64,000 bases of DNA from Streptomyces griseochromogenes (GTDB taxonomy: Bacteria; Actinomycetota; Actinomycetes; Streptomycetales; Streptomycetaceae). Position numbers and translations under genes: made by a program. This document shows positions 7,219 to 16,702 of the stretch, one piece after another. Below the pieces are notes generated by a model, which made no database searches, was not told the origin of the DNA, and was given only the letters and a program-made list of their open reading frames with translations. Each line of letters opens with the position of its first letter. Position 1 is the stretch's first letter. The stretch is taken from the NCBI RefSeq assembly GCF_001542625.1, contig NZ_CP016279.1, forward strand, positions 5,704,001 to 5,768,000, given 5' to 3'.

Positions 7219-8810
7219 CCTCGCGCTTACACAAGGCGGGCTGTCCGACTGGTGGTCAAGAAAGCAGAGAGTCCCTCTGACCAGGGAGAATGAGGATTGC
7301 TTAGGTCCTTTTTCCCGCCAGCGCCGGAGCCACTTTCCAGACGAAGAAGCGTATCGGCCCCACCCGCGTGTCGGCGTCGAGGGCGGCGGTCGCGGAGTGG
7401 TTTCGCAAGCCGGTGCGGTACTGCTGGTCGAGACGGTTCGCAGGTCCGGTCTGGATGCGGTGCTATCCGCAACTTTGGCCCCGTGGCGGAAGCCCCGGGC
7501 CACACACGATCCCGGCAAGGTCCTCCTAGCCGTCGCCCTGGCGGTCGCGCTCGACGGTGGCTGCCTCGCGGATGTCGCGATGCCGCGGTGCGAGCCGGTC
7601 GTCTTCGGCCCGGTCGCCTCCGACCCGACGGTCTCCCGCCGGATCGACGTCCTTACCGCCTCCGGCGAGAAGGCCCTGCAGGCCATCCGGCCCGCACGGT
7701 CCGAGGTGCGTAACCGGGGCTGGTCGCTGGCGGGCAAACACGCTCCGGACGCCGGTGGACAGGTCACGGTCGACCTCGACGATGCCCTGGTGATCGCGCG
7801 CTCCGACAAGGAGGACGCGGCCGCGATCTGGAAGAAGACCTATGGCCATCACCCCCTGACAGCTTTCGTCGACCATGGGCCGGGCGGAACCGGAGAGCCG
7901 GTCGCCGCCCTCCTCAGACCGGAAAACGCGGGCTCGAACACGGCCGCCGACCACATCGCCACCGCTCAACTGGCCCTGGCTCGGCTGCCGAAGAAGTACC
8001 GACGAGGGCGACAGACCCTGATCCGCACGGACTCCGCCGGCGGCACTCACGACTTCGTGTCCTGGCTCGCCAAGCGAGGACGATGGCTTTCCTACTCGGT
8101 CGGCATGGTCATCACCGAACAGATTCACCAGCACTTTGTGAAGATCCCGGCGTCGGCCTGGACACCGGCCGTCGAAGCCGACGGCACGGTCCGCGACGGA
8201 GCCTGGGCCGCCGAGGCCGAAGGGCATGCGGTTGATCGTCCGCAACGAACGACCGTATCCCGGAGCCCAGTTGAGGATCACGGACGCGGACGGCAATGCG
8301 GATCACCTGCTTCGCGACCAACACCCCTGACCGGCCGATCGCTGAGCTCGAGCTCCGTGACCGGCTGCGCGCCCGAGCGGAAGACCGGAGCCGGGCCGCC
8401 AGGACCACCGGACTGCGCAATCTGCCCCTGCACCACACCGCGCAGAACAGGGTCTGGCTGAAGATCCTTCAGATCGCACTCGACCTGCTGGCCTGGATGC
8501 CCATGCTCGCCCTGACTGGCACAGCCCGGCTCTGGAAACCCCGCCGACTGCGGTTCCGTCTCTTTTCCGCGGCCGCCCAGCTCGTCACCACCGGCCGGCG
8601 CCGCATCCTCCGCTTCACCCGCCACTGGCCCTGGACAGGCGAGATCACAGCCGCCCTCGAACGACTCGCGCTCCTGCCCAACCCGGGCTGACCAGCAGAC
8701 CTCCCGTACCGACGGCAGCACCACCCCACCCCGGGCAGTGGAACCCGGCGCCCACCCGACGCGACAGCCGGGCCACCGGCCTGCCCACCACCCACCCTGA
8801 AAGGCGAAGG
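7219..8810 (+). mobile_element. IS1380 family element, near complete
   Basis: It starts with CCTCGCGCTTACACAAGG and ends near AAAGGCGAAGG, whose reverse complement (CCTTCGCCTTT) is an imperfect match to the left end. The transposase inside is frameshifted. No clean target duplication was found: TTAG precedes the left end but does not follow the right end. Confidence 0.7.
7397..8691 (+). pseudogene. IS1380 transposase, frameshifted
   Basis: The first part, to about 8215, reads continuously through the N-terminal region (LLVETVRRSGLDAVLSATL) and the DDE core, with DLDDALV as the first Asp, TAFVDHG, and TLIRTDSAGGTHDFV as the second Asp. Around 8220-8290 a small deletion and further shifts move the reading through MRLIVRNERPYPG to RITCFATN. 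The C-terminal part then continues to TGEITAALERLALLPNPG. The parts together are of normal family length. Inactive unless the shifts are sequencing errors. Confidence 0.8.
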
Positions 8811-8814
8811 GATT

Positions 8815-9681
8815 TCATGTCTCGGCGAGGGCCAAGCGGGCGGCGGGAACCACCTGTTCGGCGAACAGGCTCAACTGGCGCTCCTGGTCTTGGTCCGGCC
8901 AGTACACGAATCCGTTCATGCCGTGGTCGCGTACCAGCATGGTGATCTGCTCCACCCACTGATCGGCCGGACCATGGAAGTCGCCTCGGCGTGATGAGGC
9001 CGTTGAGGTTGTAGACCTTGCGAAGGGCGCCGGGGGCGCGCCCAGCGCGGGTCGCGGCGTCGTTGATGCGTTGCACGGCTTCGCCGACGCGGTCCATGTC
9101 CAGATACGCCAGCGACGGCAGCCACCCGTCGGCTTTGGCACCCGTCACCTCAAACATGCGTGGACCGTAGGCGCCCAGCCACATTCCCAATGAGGACGAG
9201 GGCACGGGACCTGGGTGGACACCGGCCACGTGGTCGTACGTGCCGGGGACCCGCACTGATCTCAGCCCGCTCCACATCGCCCGGATGACATCGATTGCCT
9301 CCCCCAAAGCGTCGACGGCCTCCTTCTTGCTTCGACGTGGGCCGCCCATCGCTTCGATCGCCTCCCAGAACGCGCCGGTCCCAGTCCCAGGCGCAAGCGG
9401 CCTTTCGAGAGCACATCGAAACTGGCAGCGGCTTTGGCCAGCATCGCCGGCGGACGCAGCGGCAGATTTGCCACCGTGGGAACGAACGTCACCCGCTCGC
9501 TCCAGGCCGCCAGAAAGGACATCAGCGTCCAGGTGTCCTGGAACGCCTTCTGGTAGGGGTGGTCCTGGACGGTGACCAAGTCCAGACCGGCCCTGTCAGC
9601 CAGCAGCGTGAGCCGCAGCGGCTGGTCCACGTCGCCCCAGACCGGGTCGACGTTGACTCCGAACAGCACGGGTAGATCAAT
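8815..9681 (-). pseudogene. LLM-class F420-dependent oxidoreductase, frameshifted
   Basis: Three frames in series encode one luciferase-like (TIM barrel) oxidoreductase. They run LPVLFGVNVDPVWGDVDQPL to SKGRLRLGLG, then FWEAIEAMGGPRRSKKEAVD to VYNLNGLITP, then DFHGPADQWVEQITMLVRDH to the stop. The first break, near 9390, fits loss of one G in what was GLGAGAFWE. The second is near 8990. An AAGAGGAGA site lies 7 bases before an ATT codon at 9681, where an ATG would be expected, so the start may also be mutated. Family members use F420 and act on diverse substrates. It ends 4 bases from the IS1380 right end. Confidence 0.75.
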
Positions 9682-10020
9682 GAGCTTTCTCCTCTTCTCG
9701 GATACTTCGCACCTGGAGCACGCGGTGCTCTCCACCGGGCAGGGGCAGGCAGTAGGCGGCCTCGCGTGATCCGCACAGCCAAGTCGGCAGACGCGCAGAC
9801 ATCGGTGAATGACACCGCCTTTGTGGCGCGCGTCGCCACCGCACCCACCTGCTATGGACCGGCGGCCATGTTGATTCCTGCGGTAGGGCCCCGCAGGTCT
9901 CGCGGGCCGGGGACGCACTTGCCACCGGGCCGGACTCTGTTCCGGCGCGGAGGCAAGGGCCTGTCCCTCGGGAGCCAGGGTGTGGGTGAACCCTCGCCGG
10001 GCCAGCGGTGGTCTGCGCGG
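9682..10020. other. Intergenic, no confident gene
   Basis: About 340 bases. Several frames are open on both strands, but none looks like a known protein. A short minus-strand stretch reading CGSREAAYCLPLPGGEHRVL could be the end of a lost gene. Confidence 0.3.
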
Positions 10021-11187
10021 TCATGGTGTTGCAGTGACCAGGCGTCGGCTGGCACGGAAGTCCAGGGCGTACTGGATGGCCAAGCATCCGAGGGTCCAGG
10101 AGGCGAGTACCACGAGGCCGCCGGCCGAGTGGGCGCCGTGGAAGTAGCTGGCGCCGCGCAGAGCGCGTACAGCGGCAGCCGGCGGCATGATCTGCGACAA
10201 CGGAAACAGCCACGGCGGCAGGAAGGACGGCGGCAGAATGCCGCCGGAGGTGGCATTGCCGAAGATCAGCAGTACCACGGACGCAACCGGCATGCCGACC
10301 GGACCGCACAGCCGCATCAGCACACCGGCCGCGGTGGCCGTGGCCATGGCCAGCAGGCCCACCACCGCGGCCACTGTGGTGAACGAGGCAGGCAATGCGC
10401 CCAGGGCCTGATGACCGATCAGCGCCACCATGATTCCCGAGGCTGCTGCGAAGACGGTCATGGACGCCACCCGGGCGGCCAGAGCCAGGCGTGGGGCGAT
10501 CTGGTAGGAGGCGACCGCGAACAAGAAGCCTGCCAACACCACGCCGAATGAGGCGTAGAAGACCGACAGCCCACGCGCGTCTCCGCTTGCCAGCGGGACG
10601 ACGTCCTCGATCTGCACAGGATGCCCGGCCGCGCGGCTGGCGGCGGCGTCCAGAGTGGAGATGGTGGAGGGTCCCTGGGCGCCGGCGGCGAGCAGCACCA
10701 TTTCGTGGCCGTGAGCGACCAGGGCGGCGGGCACCTGGTCGTGGGTGATGGCCTCGCGAGCGGCGGCGGTGCTGGGGTAGCGGTGGAAGGTGTACGCGTC
10801 GGGTTGGGCGTCGCTCAGGGCGAGTTCGGTGCGGGCGGCCACCGGGGCGGAGGCGACGATGCCAAACGGCTGGTGGCGGGCGGTGGGTGCGTGGAAGGCC
10901 GCCAGGTACACCGCGACGAACACCGTTCCGATCGTCAATGCGGTCACCACCGGGACGATCACGGCTTTGCGGATTCCGGCGGCTGCGGCGAGTACCGGGG
11001 CGGGAATGCCGGGCTCGGTGTCCGCCAGCGCGTGACGGCCGTGCCCGCGCCGCCTCTCCCCCGGTGTGTGAGGGGAAGGCAGCTCACTGGTCGAGGCCCG
11101 CGCCGACGGGCCGGCAGGCTGCGCAAGGCAAGCCGGCTTGGCAGTGTCAGGATCCGGAGACGGGTATACGGGGGTGCTGTCGTGCAT
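10021..11187 (-). CDS. ABC-2/DUF3533-like membrane protein
   Basis: A 388-residue membrane protein in the YhgE/Pip or DUF3533 style. A Pro/Ser-rich cytoplasmic N-terminus is followed by one transmembrane helix at about residues 75-95 (VIVPVVTALTIGTVFVAVYL) and an external domain of about 130 residues containing a DVVPLASGDARGL loop. Five more helices follow at about 205-370, with SGGILPPSFLPPWLFPLSQI as the conserved reentrant-like Pro-rich loop before the last helices. Members act in export or cell-envelope processes. The ATG at 11187 was chosen because upstream in-frame sequence is not protein-like. It shares its strand with the SDR gene, 275 bases away. Confidence 0.75.
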   Translation of the reverse strand: MHDSTPVYPSPDPDTAKPACLAQPAGPSARASTSELPSPHTPGERRRGHGRHALADTEPGIPAPVLAAAAGIRKAVIVPVVTALTIGTVFVAVYLAAFHAPTARHQPFGIVASAPVAARTELALSDAQPDAYTFHRYPSTAAAREAITHDQVPAALVAHGHEMVLLAAGAQGPSTISTLDAAASRAAGHPVQIEDVVPLASGDARGLSVFYASFGVVLAGFLFAVASYQIAPRLALAARVASMTVFAAASGIMVALIGHQALGALPASFTTVAAVVGLLAMATATAAGVLMRLCGPVGMPVASVVLLIFGNATSGGILPPSFLPPWLFPLSQIMPPAAAVRALRGASYFHGAHSAGGLVVLASWTLGCLAIQYALDFRASRRLVTATP

Positions 11188-11404
11188 AGGGATCTTTCTG
11201 CGGCCTACAAGCGGGGCCTTCTTGAGGAACGTCTGCTGATCGCGTGAGCGGGATCGCGGTACCGCCCGACGAGAGGCTCTGCCTCGACCCCAGCCGAGTC
11301 TCGGCTTCATGGTCGTAGGCGGCCGCTCTACCGGCTGAAGTCTGGTCGTGGCTGCGGGCGGAGCCGCCCGCCCACACTGGAGAGCGCGATTCTCCGTGTG
11401 GTTC

Positions 11405-11438
11405 CCGGCACGCTGAGACACGCCGTCTGGCGTGCCGG
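11405..11438. terminator. Hairpin terminator
   Basis: Perfect 9-base stem CCGGCACGC/GCGTGCCGG with a 16-base loop, 24 bases past the stop of the SDR gene (minus strand). Confidence 0.6.
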
Positions 11439-11461
11439 AACCTGCCGTGGAGCGGGCTGGT

Positions 11462-12247
11462 CTAGAAGTAGCCGCCGTCGATCTGCAGGGTGCTGCCGGT
11501 CATGTACGCAGCGTCATCGGAGGCGAGGAACGCATACCCGGCGGCGATCTCCGCGGGCTCGGCCAGCCGGCCGAGGGCTCCGTGAACCCCAAGCCATTCC
11601 GTCAACGAGACCTTCTCCGCCAGCTGGGGATGCTGGTACTTGTCGGCGACGTCGGCGGCCATGTCGGTGGCGGTTCCACCAGGGGCGATGGCGTTGATGG
11701 TGATGCCGCGCCGACCGAGCTCGGCGGAGAGGTTGAGGACCATCGACTCCACCGCGGCCTTGGACGAGGCGTAAAGGGTGTGGCCGAACACCGCCCGGGA
11801 GGCGCTGACCGAGGAGGTCAGAACGATCCGGCCGCCTTCGCGCATATGAGCTGCGGCGTGCTGGACGGCGAAGAGCTGACCGCGCGTGTTGACGGCGAAG
11901 ACTCGGTCGAAGTCGGCCGGGGCGATGTCCTCCAAGGCATCGAAGTGCTCGATGCCCGCGCAGGAGGCGAGCACGTCGAGCCGCCCGAACTCAGCCACCG
12001 CCTGATCGATCAACGCCTTGGTCTCATCGGGGTCGGCCACATCCGCCCGCACGGCGATCGCCCGGCCGCCGTCGGCCCGCAGTGCGGCGACCAGCTTGTC
12101 GGCGGCCCCCTGGTTGCCCCGGTAGCCAATAGCCACGGCGGCCCCTTCACCGGCCAGCCGGGCGGCGACCGCTGCTCCGATTCCCCGACTGCCGCCCGTC
12201 ACCACCGCGGCCTTGCCCACGAACCGCGCACTTGCCATTGCTGCCAT
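11462..12247 (-). CDS. SDR family oxidoreductase
   Basis: A 261-residue classical short-chain dehydrogenase/reductase. The dinucleotide motif is VTGGSRGIGAAV, followed by the NNAG-equivalent LASCAGIE, the active-site Ser in IVLTSSVSAS, the Tyr and Lys in LYASSKAAVE, and the late motif INAIAPGGTATDM. All catalytic residues are present and the length is normal. The ATG at 12247 has GAGG about 8 bases upstream; two further ATGs lie within 18 bases on either side. It is divergent from the TetR gene at 12468, which probably regulates it. Substrate unknown. Confidence 0.9.
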   Translation of the reverse strand: MAAMASARFVGKAAVVTGGSRGIGAAVAARLAGEGAAVAIGYRGNQGAADKLVAALRADGGRAIAVRADVADPDETKALIDQAVAEFGRLDVLASCAGIEHFDALEDIAPADFDRVFAVNTRGQLFAVQHAAAHMREGGRIVLTSSVSASRAVFGHTLYASSKAAVESMVLNLSAELGRRGITINAIAPGGTATDMAADVADKYQHPQLAEKVSLTEWLGVHGALGRLAEPAEIAAGYAFLASDDAAYMTGSTLQIDGGYF

Positions 12248-12467
12248 TTCTTCTCGCCTCTTCATCACATCGAAAGCAGTGGGGAGCCGCATGCCGGAGC
12301 GATTCCTCACAAGGGGGACCAGCCCTGCGGCGCGAGCACCGCCTCACCGGGAATCTCCCGCTCTGCCGCAAGGGCCGTCGTCTCCACAGTACCCTAAGCG
12401 CAGGAAATACTTCAGTTAGTGGTCCAGCTAGTCTCGGCACCAAGACACGCACGCACAGACAAGGAAA

Positions 12468-13172
12468 GTGACCGCGGTGACCGCCAGCACCCCTCCCGGC
12501 AAGAGCCTGCGCCCCCGGTTGCGCGCTGACGCAGCACGCAACCGCGCCCAAGTCCTGGCCGCCGCCCGCACCGCCTTCCGCGAACTGGGCACTGCCGCGC
12601 CGCTGGACGAGATCGCCCGCCGCGCCGGCGTGAACATCGCCACCCTCTACCGCCGATTCCCCGACCGCGACGCGCTGATCGCCCAAGTGGTCCTGGACGG
12701 CTTCGCCGTGGTGCTCGACGCCGCCCGCACCGCAGCGCAGACCGCTCGGACAGACCCGCTGGGCGCCCTGGAGACGTTCATGCTGAGCCTGGTGGACAAC
12801 CGGGAAACGCTGGTGCTGCCCCTCATCGGTGGCCCTGTCACCAACGATCCGCAGGCACGTGACCTACAGCGGCAGATCGCAGCCGCCCTCGAAGAGGTCC
12901 TGTCCGCCGCGCGGGCTCGCGGCGCGGTACGCCCGGATGTGGCTGCGGTGGACCTGATCACTACCGCCGCGCTCGTCTGCCGTCCCCTACCGCATCTGCC
13001 ACAGCAGCAGGCCGCCACGCTGGTCACCCGCCACGTCGGCATCTTCCTCGACGGCCTGCGCCCCAACACCACACGCCAACTGCCGACAGCCCCCACCCAC
13101 GAGGAGGTCGCCGTCCATCTCGCCCCAGGCCCGCCCGAGGAGGCACCCCCAAGCGCAGCATCCGATCGATGA
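12468..13172 (+). CDS. TetR family regulator
   Basis: A 234-residue TetR-type repressor. The N-terminal HTH reads RAQVLAAARTAFRELGTAAPLDEIARRAGVNIATLYRRFPDRDALI at residues 25-70. The C-terminal ligand domain is of the kind common next to SDR genes, followed by an unstructured Pro/Glu-rich tail (EEAPPSAASDR). The GTG start at 12468 is preceded by AAGGAAA. The 220-base divergent interval to the SDR gene should hold both promoters and the operator. I could not pick a convincing palindrome there. Likely autoregulator and repressor of the SDR gene. Confidence 0.9.
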   Translation: MTAVTASTPPGKSLRPRLRADAARNRAQVLAAARTAFRELGTAAPLDEIARRAGVNIATLYRRFPDRDALIAQVVLDGFAVVLDAARTAAQTARTDPLGALETFMLSLVDNRETLVLPLIGGPVTNDPQARDLQRQIAAALEEVLSAARARGAVRPDVAAVDLITTAALVCRPLPHLPQQQAATLVTRHVGIFLDGLRPNTTRQLPTAPTHEEVAVHLAPGPPEEAPPSAASDR

Positions 13173-13404
13173 TCCATCCGGCGGCCGGCTGGGGGCGATG
13201 GACGTCCCGGAACCGTCGCCGAAGCCCCACGAGCGGTCCGGGCTGGCTGACCGTGCGCGGTTGTGGGAGCGCCGTAGGGGCCGGCGGTCAGTTCCCTGTG
13301 AGGGCGGCGGCGCCGGGACCGCATCGGACCGATATCCCGTCAGCGACCTGCGGGCGTGCGGTTGCTACGCGGGCATGTACGGCGTTCCGGCGGTGTCGGC
13401 ATGA

Positions 13405-13914
13405 AGCAGGTCGAGGACGCGTACGCCGCTCAGGTACGCCCTGATCCCACTCGTCGACCACCTCGACCAACATGGCAGCCCCATCGACTACGCACGCCGC
13501 CGTGGCCTGTTCACTCCACGCCCTTGCTTCGTCGCCCCGACGGCTTGGCTGGACCTGCAGCGCCGCCTGCGTGCTCACCACACTCCCGATACCACGCACG
13601 CGCAACGACGGGTCTTCCACACCCTGACCGGATCACCCCCGTCTCGCGCATCCGACCATCGCGCCCGCCCCGGTTCCGACGCACCCGGTACACGGCCACC
13701 CGCATCGGACGATGGCGTGTCTGGTTCGAGCAACGACCGCCTGTCGCTCCAGGACATCGCGGACCGGAAGGAGCGAGCGTCGCCACCATGCGCCTGGCAC
13801 TACCCAAGAACGACGTCCCACTCCACCGCACCGGCTTCTATCCCTGCCGCCCGCAAGGGAGATGAAGCATCCCAGCTCCCCCGCGGGCCGGCCTGGCTTC
13901 TGTCCAGGCTCTGA
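13405..13914 (+). pseudogene. Unrecognised open fragment without start
   Basis: A plus-strand frame open to the TGA at 13912, whose first 75 codons look protein-like: LIPLVDHLDQHGSPIDYARR, then RGLFTPRPCF and TAWLDLQRRLRAHHTP. It has a helix-turn-helix feel (GSPIDYARRRGLF) and may be a fragment of a DNA-binding or transposon-associated protein. There is no ATG or GTG near its 5' end, and an in-frame stop lies just upstream, so it is probably truncated. The rest is Pro/Arg-rich and may be noise. Confidence 0.3.
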
Positions 13915-14014
13915 GACTCATGTCGCGTGACGTCCCGTGAGACAGCCGAGGGACCTGAACCGCGGGTGACCGCGCTGGCTGGGCGGCCGGTTGCTCGGTC
14001 GTATTCGGTTGCCT

Positions 14015-15130
14015 TCAGCCCGGTTGGAAGAACGCGAGCATTTTGCGGCTGGCGTCCGGCGACGACAGGATTTCCTGGATGCGAGCGGACTGCCGACCGG
14101 CGGCGCTGGTGCGTTCGAACATCTCGCGTTCGTACTCCTTGACGGCGGCGGCAAAGTCGTCCGGGTGCGCGGCCAGCGCGAGGCCGAGCAGGGCGCCGTC
14201 GAGCAACGCCATGTTGGCGCCCTGCCCCACCGGCGGCATCAGGTGCGCGGCATCGCCGAGCAGTGTGAAACCTGGCTTGGACGGCCAGGTCAGGCCGACC
14301 GGGAGAGTAGTGATCGACCGCGGCAGGACCGTGTCGTCGCAGGCCGCGATCAGTGCGGTGAACCGTGAGTCCCAGCCGGTGAACAGGTCGATCAGCCGGA
14401 CCCGGGCGGCGGCTGGGTCGCCGAAGGGGATCCCACTGGTCGCGAACCAGTCTTCGGCGGTGTTGTAGAAGCTGAGGTAGATACGTACGCGGCCGTCGCC
14501 GTTGCGCTGCGCCGACAGGGATTGTCCGTTGCCGAGCACCCAGTAGTTACCGCGCCCAACCATCGCCGCGAGGTCGGGGTGGGTGCGGTCGATGTCGGGA
14601 ATACCAAGCTCAACGACGTTTTGGCCAGTGTGCGCTGATCGGGCGTCGGTGAGCAGCGTGCGGACCCGGGAGTCCGCGCCGTCGGCGCCGACCAGCAGGT
14701 CATACGTCGCGCTGCTGCCGTCGGCGAACTGCAGCAAGCCATTGTCGGCGGACTCGAACGCGTGCCCCCAGCACACCGCGTGTTCGGGGAGAGAGTCCAG
14801 CAGCAGGTTGCGCAGATCGGCACGGTCGACCTCGGGTCGCTCGAGCGGGGCGTCGTCGGGCGTATCCTCCTGGAGCAGCAGGGTGCCGTCCGGCTCGAGA
14901 AGACGCAGGTCCTGGCCTTGACGACGGGCAATCGCGTGGAACTGGTCGATCAGGCCGGCCTCGCGCATCGCCCGCTGTCCGGTCCCGGAGTGCAGATCAA
15001 GCATCCCGCCCTGACCGCGCGCGCCGCGCGACGATTCACGTTCGTACACGACGGCGTCGATGCCGTTCACGTGCAGCACACGGGCAAGGGCCAGGCCGCC
15101 CAAGCCGGCTCCGACGATGGTGATGGTCAT
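14015..15130 (-). CDS. FAD-dependent monooxygenase, TetX-like
   Basis: A 371-residue class A flavin monooxygenase. The FAD-binding motif ITIVGAGLGGLALARVLH starts at residue 3, the Glu of VVYERE follows, the second motif is LLVGADGADSRVR at about 145, and the third is GFTLLGDAAHLMPPVGQGAN at about 285. The RGQGGMLDLHSGTGQ segment near residue 38 and the overall length match TetX/tetracycline-destructase-like and related aromatic hydroxylases. Substrate cannot be told from sequence. It is a different subfamily from the FAD enzyme at 32325. The ATG at 15130 is well placed before the Rossmann strand. Confidence 0.88.
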   Translation of the reverse strand: MTITIVGAGLGGLALARVLHVNGIDAVVYERESSRGARGQGGMLDLHSGTGQRAMREAGLIDQFHAIARRQGQDLRLLEPDGTLLLQEDTPDDAPLERPEVDRADLRNLLLDSLPEHAVCWGHAFESADNGLLQFADGSSATYDLLVGADGADSRVRTLLTDARSAHTGQNVVELGIPDIDRTHPDLAAMVGRGNYWVLGNGQSLSAQRNGDGRVRIYLSFYNTAEDWFATSGIPFGDPAAARVRLIDLFTGWDSRFTALIAACDDTVLPRSITTLPVGLTWPSKPGFTLLGDAAHLMPPVGQGANMALLDGALLGLALAAHPDDFAAAVKEYEREMFERTSAAGRQSARIQEILSSPDASRKMLAFFQPG

Positions 15131-15249
15131 GGTTGCCTCCGATTCGCCGTATGGCCTGTTCGCGTTCGCCGTATTGCCTGTTCGCGGCAGATCGACCCTT
15201 GGTGTGCGCGGGCCACCACCGGCGGGGCGCCGAACGCGATCCCGGACTC

Positions 15250-15662
15250 ACCGATCGCCTCGGCCGGGAACCTGGTCAGCCGGCCGGCCTCGGCCGGCTC
15301 GACGACCAGTTCGTTCAGCCGGGTGGTGAGCCGCTCGGCAAGCCGGCGGGAGTTGGCGAACGCGATGGCCGACCGATGTGCGCCGACCAGCGCGAGGATC
15401 CGCTGCTCGGCATCCGGCCCGTCGGCAGGACCGCCGCTCCGGTCCTGCCGACGGGCCGGACCCGCCGGTGGCCTCCCCGAGCGTGACCATGTCCGCCACC
15501 GAGATTCCACCCGCAGCCGGACCGATCTCCGGTTCGCCGGCCGCACGATCCTGACCGGCTGCCCGCCGGCGAGGAAGGTGCTCAGCTCCTCGACCGGCCG
15601 GGCCGTCGTGGACAGGCCGATCGCAGTGCCGGTTTGCCAAGCTGCGCGTCCAGCTGGGCTGT
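15250..15662 (-). pseudogene. Lhr-type helicase fragment
   Basis: Minus-strand remains of a large Lhr-like DEAD/DEAH helicase. They comprise QLDAQLGKPA, then in a shifted frame GLSTTARPVEELSTFLAGGQ and PVRIVRPANRRS, and further on RILALVGAHRSAIAFANSRR followed by LAERLTTRLNEL, the start of the second RecA domain. The full family protein exceeds 1,400 residues, so only an internal slice survives, itself with a deletion. It abuts the stop of the Clp N-domain gene. Confidence 0.6.
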
Positions 15663-16634
15663 TCACCGTCGGAGCCGGTGCGCGAGCACCGTGCGCACGG
15701 CCCTGGCCACCTTGCTCGCGGCGGATCCGTCCTCTTCCTCGGGTTCCGGTTCCAGGACGCGCTGGATCTGCAGCAGCAGTTGGTGGGTCGACCGCCAGAG
15801 CGGAACGAACATGCCGGCGACCGGCCCGACGCCCTGGATCGGGCCGTCGGACAGCTCGGTGACCTTCTTGGCGATCGTGACCGTTGTCGGGTCCCGGAGG
15901 ATCAGGTGTACCTCATCGTCGACCAGCCGGATTTCCATCTTGCGCGCGGCGGCTTCCTCCGGGTTCGCGTCCGTGGTCGTCTCCGGATCCAGTTCGTCGA
16001 TCTTGGCGGCGACCGCGTCCGGGTCAACCCCGAGTTCGCGCAACACCCTGGCCGCCATGCTGTTCTCCGCCCGCAGCATCGCCTCAAGCAAATGATGGCT
16101 GCCGACCGGCGCGCCACCAGCCAGCGCGCTGGCGGTGGACACGGTGTCCTCGGTCGCAGGTGTGCCGGCGGGCCATGGGCTGGCCACGACTTCCTGCGAT
16201 CCCTCCAGTGATGTCAGCACCGCGGCACGGATCTTGCTGACCGGATTGATCCGCTCGGCGAGCACCCTCGCGCCGACGCCCTCACCTTCCCTGACCAGGG
16301 CGAGCAGGATGTGTTCCGTACCGATGTAGTTGTGGTGCAGCTGTTGCGCCTCACGCAGCGCGAGATCCAGCGTCCTCTTCGCACGCGGCGCGAACGGGAT
16401 ATGGCCGCTCAGCTCTTCCGTGCCGGGCTTGACCGCCGCGGCGATATCGACCTGCGCCGTCTCCTTGTCGTACCCGAGCTGGTGCAGAACTCTCGCCGCC
16501 GTGCCGTCCGGCACCTCGAGCAGCCCCAACAGGATGTGCTCCGTGCCGATGTGGTCGTGCTTGAGCAGCCTCGCCTGCTCCTGGGCTGTGACGACCACCC
16601 GGCGGGCTTTCACCGTGAACCTTTCAAATGTCAT
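15663..16634 (-). CDS. Clp N-domain (ClpC-R) protein without ATPase
   Basis: A 323-residue protein with two Clp R-domains. The first (residues 1-150) has RFTVKARRVVVTAQEQARLL, HIGTEHILLGLLEV and, in the second repeat, YIGTEHILLALVREGEG. A third, weaker repeat appears around GSHHLLEAMLRAENSMAARV. The C-terminal 100 residues are acidic and helical. No Walker motifs are present, so it cannot unfold substrates itself. In ClpC the same domain binds adaptors and substrates, so an adaptor or decoy role for the Clp protease is possible. It is divergent from a small HTH gene across a perfect dyad at 16656. Confidence 0.85.
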   Translation of the reverse strand: MTFERFTVKARRVVVTAQEQARLLKHDHIGTEHILLGLLEVPDGTAARVLHQLGYDKETAQVDIAAAVKPGTEELSGHIPFAPRAKRTLDLALREAQQLHHNYIGTEHILLALVREGEGVGARVLAERINPVSKIRAAVLTSLEGSQEVVASPWPAGTPATEDTVSTASALAGGAPVGSHHLLEAMLRAENSMAARVLRELGVDPDAVAAKIDELDPETTTDANPEEAAARKMEIRLVDDEVHLILRDPTTVTIAKKVTELSDGPIQGVGPVAGMFVPLWRSTHQLLLQIQRVLEPEPEEEDGSAASKVARAVRTVLAHRLRR

Positions 16635-16655
16635 GGTTCTATGGTCACAGGCATG

Positions 16656-16673
16656 TCAATACACTGCTATTGA
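16656..16673. promoter_or_regulatory. Perfect dyad between Clp-N and HTH genes
   Basis: TCAATA-N6-TATTGA, 22 bases from the ATG of the Clp N-domain gene and 30 bases from the HTH start. A candidate operator for the HTH protein, controlling both divergent genes. Confidence 0.55.
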
Positions 16674-16702
16674 TAGGGTCACCATGCTGAAGGGAGGGTG
16701 TG

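Noticed and set aside
6271..8810. Functional composite transposon carrying the VOC gene
   Set aside because: Both transposases are broken, and the left copy lacks its right end, so autonomous movement is not supported. Kept only as a possible past event.
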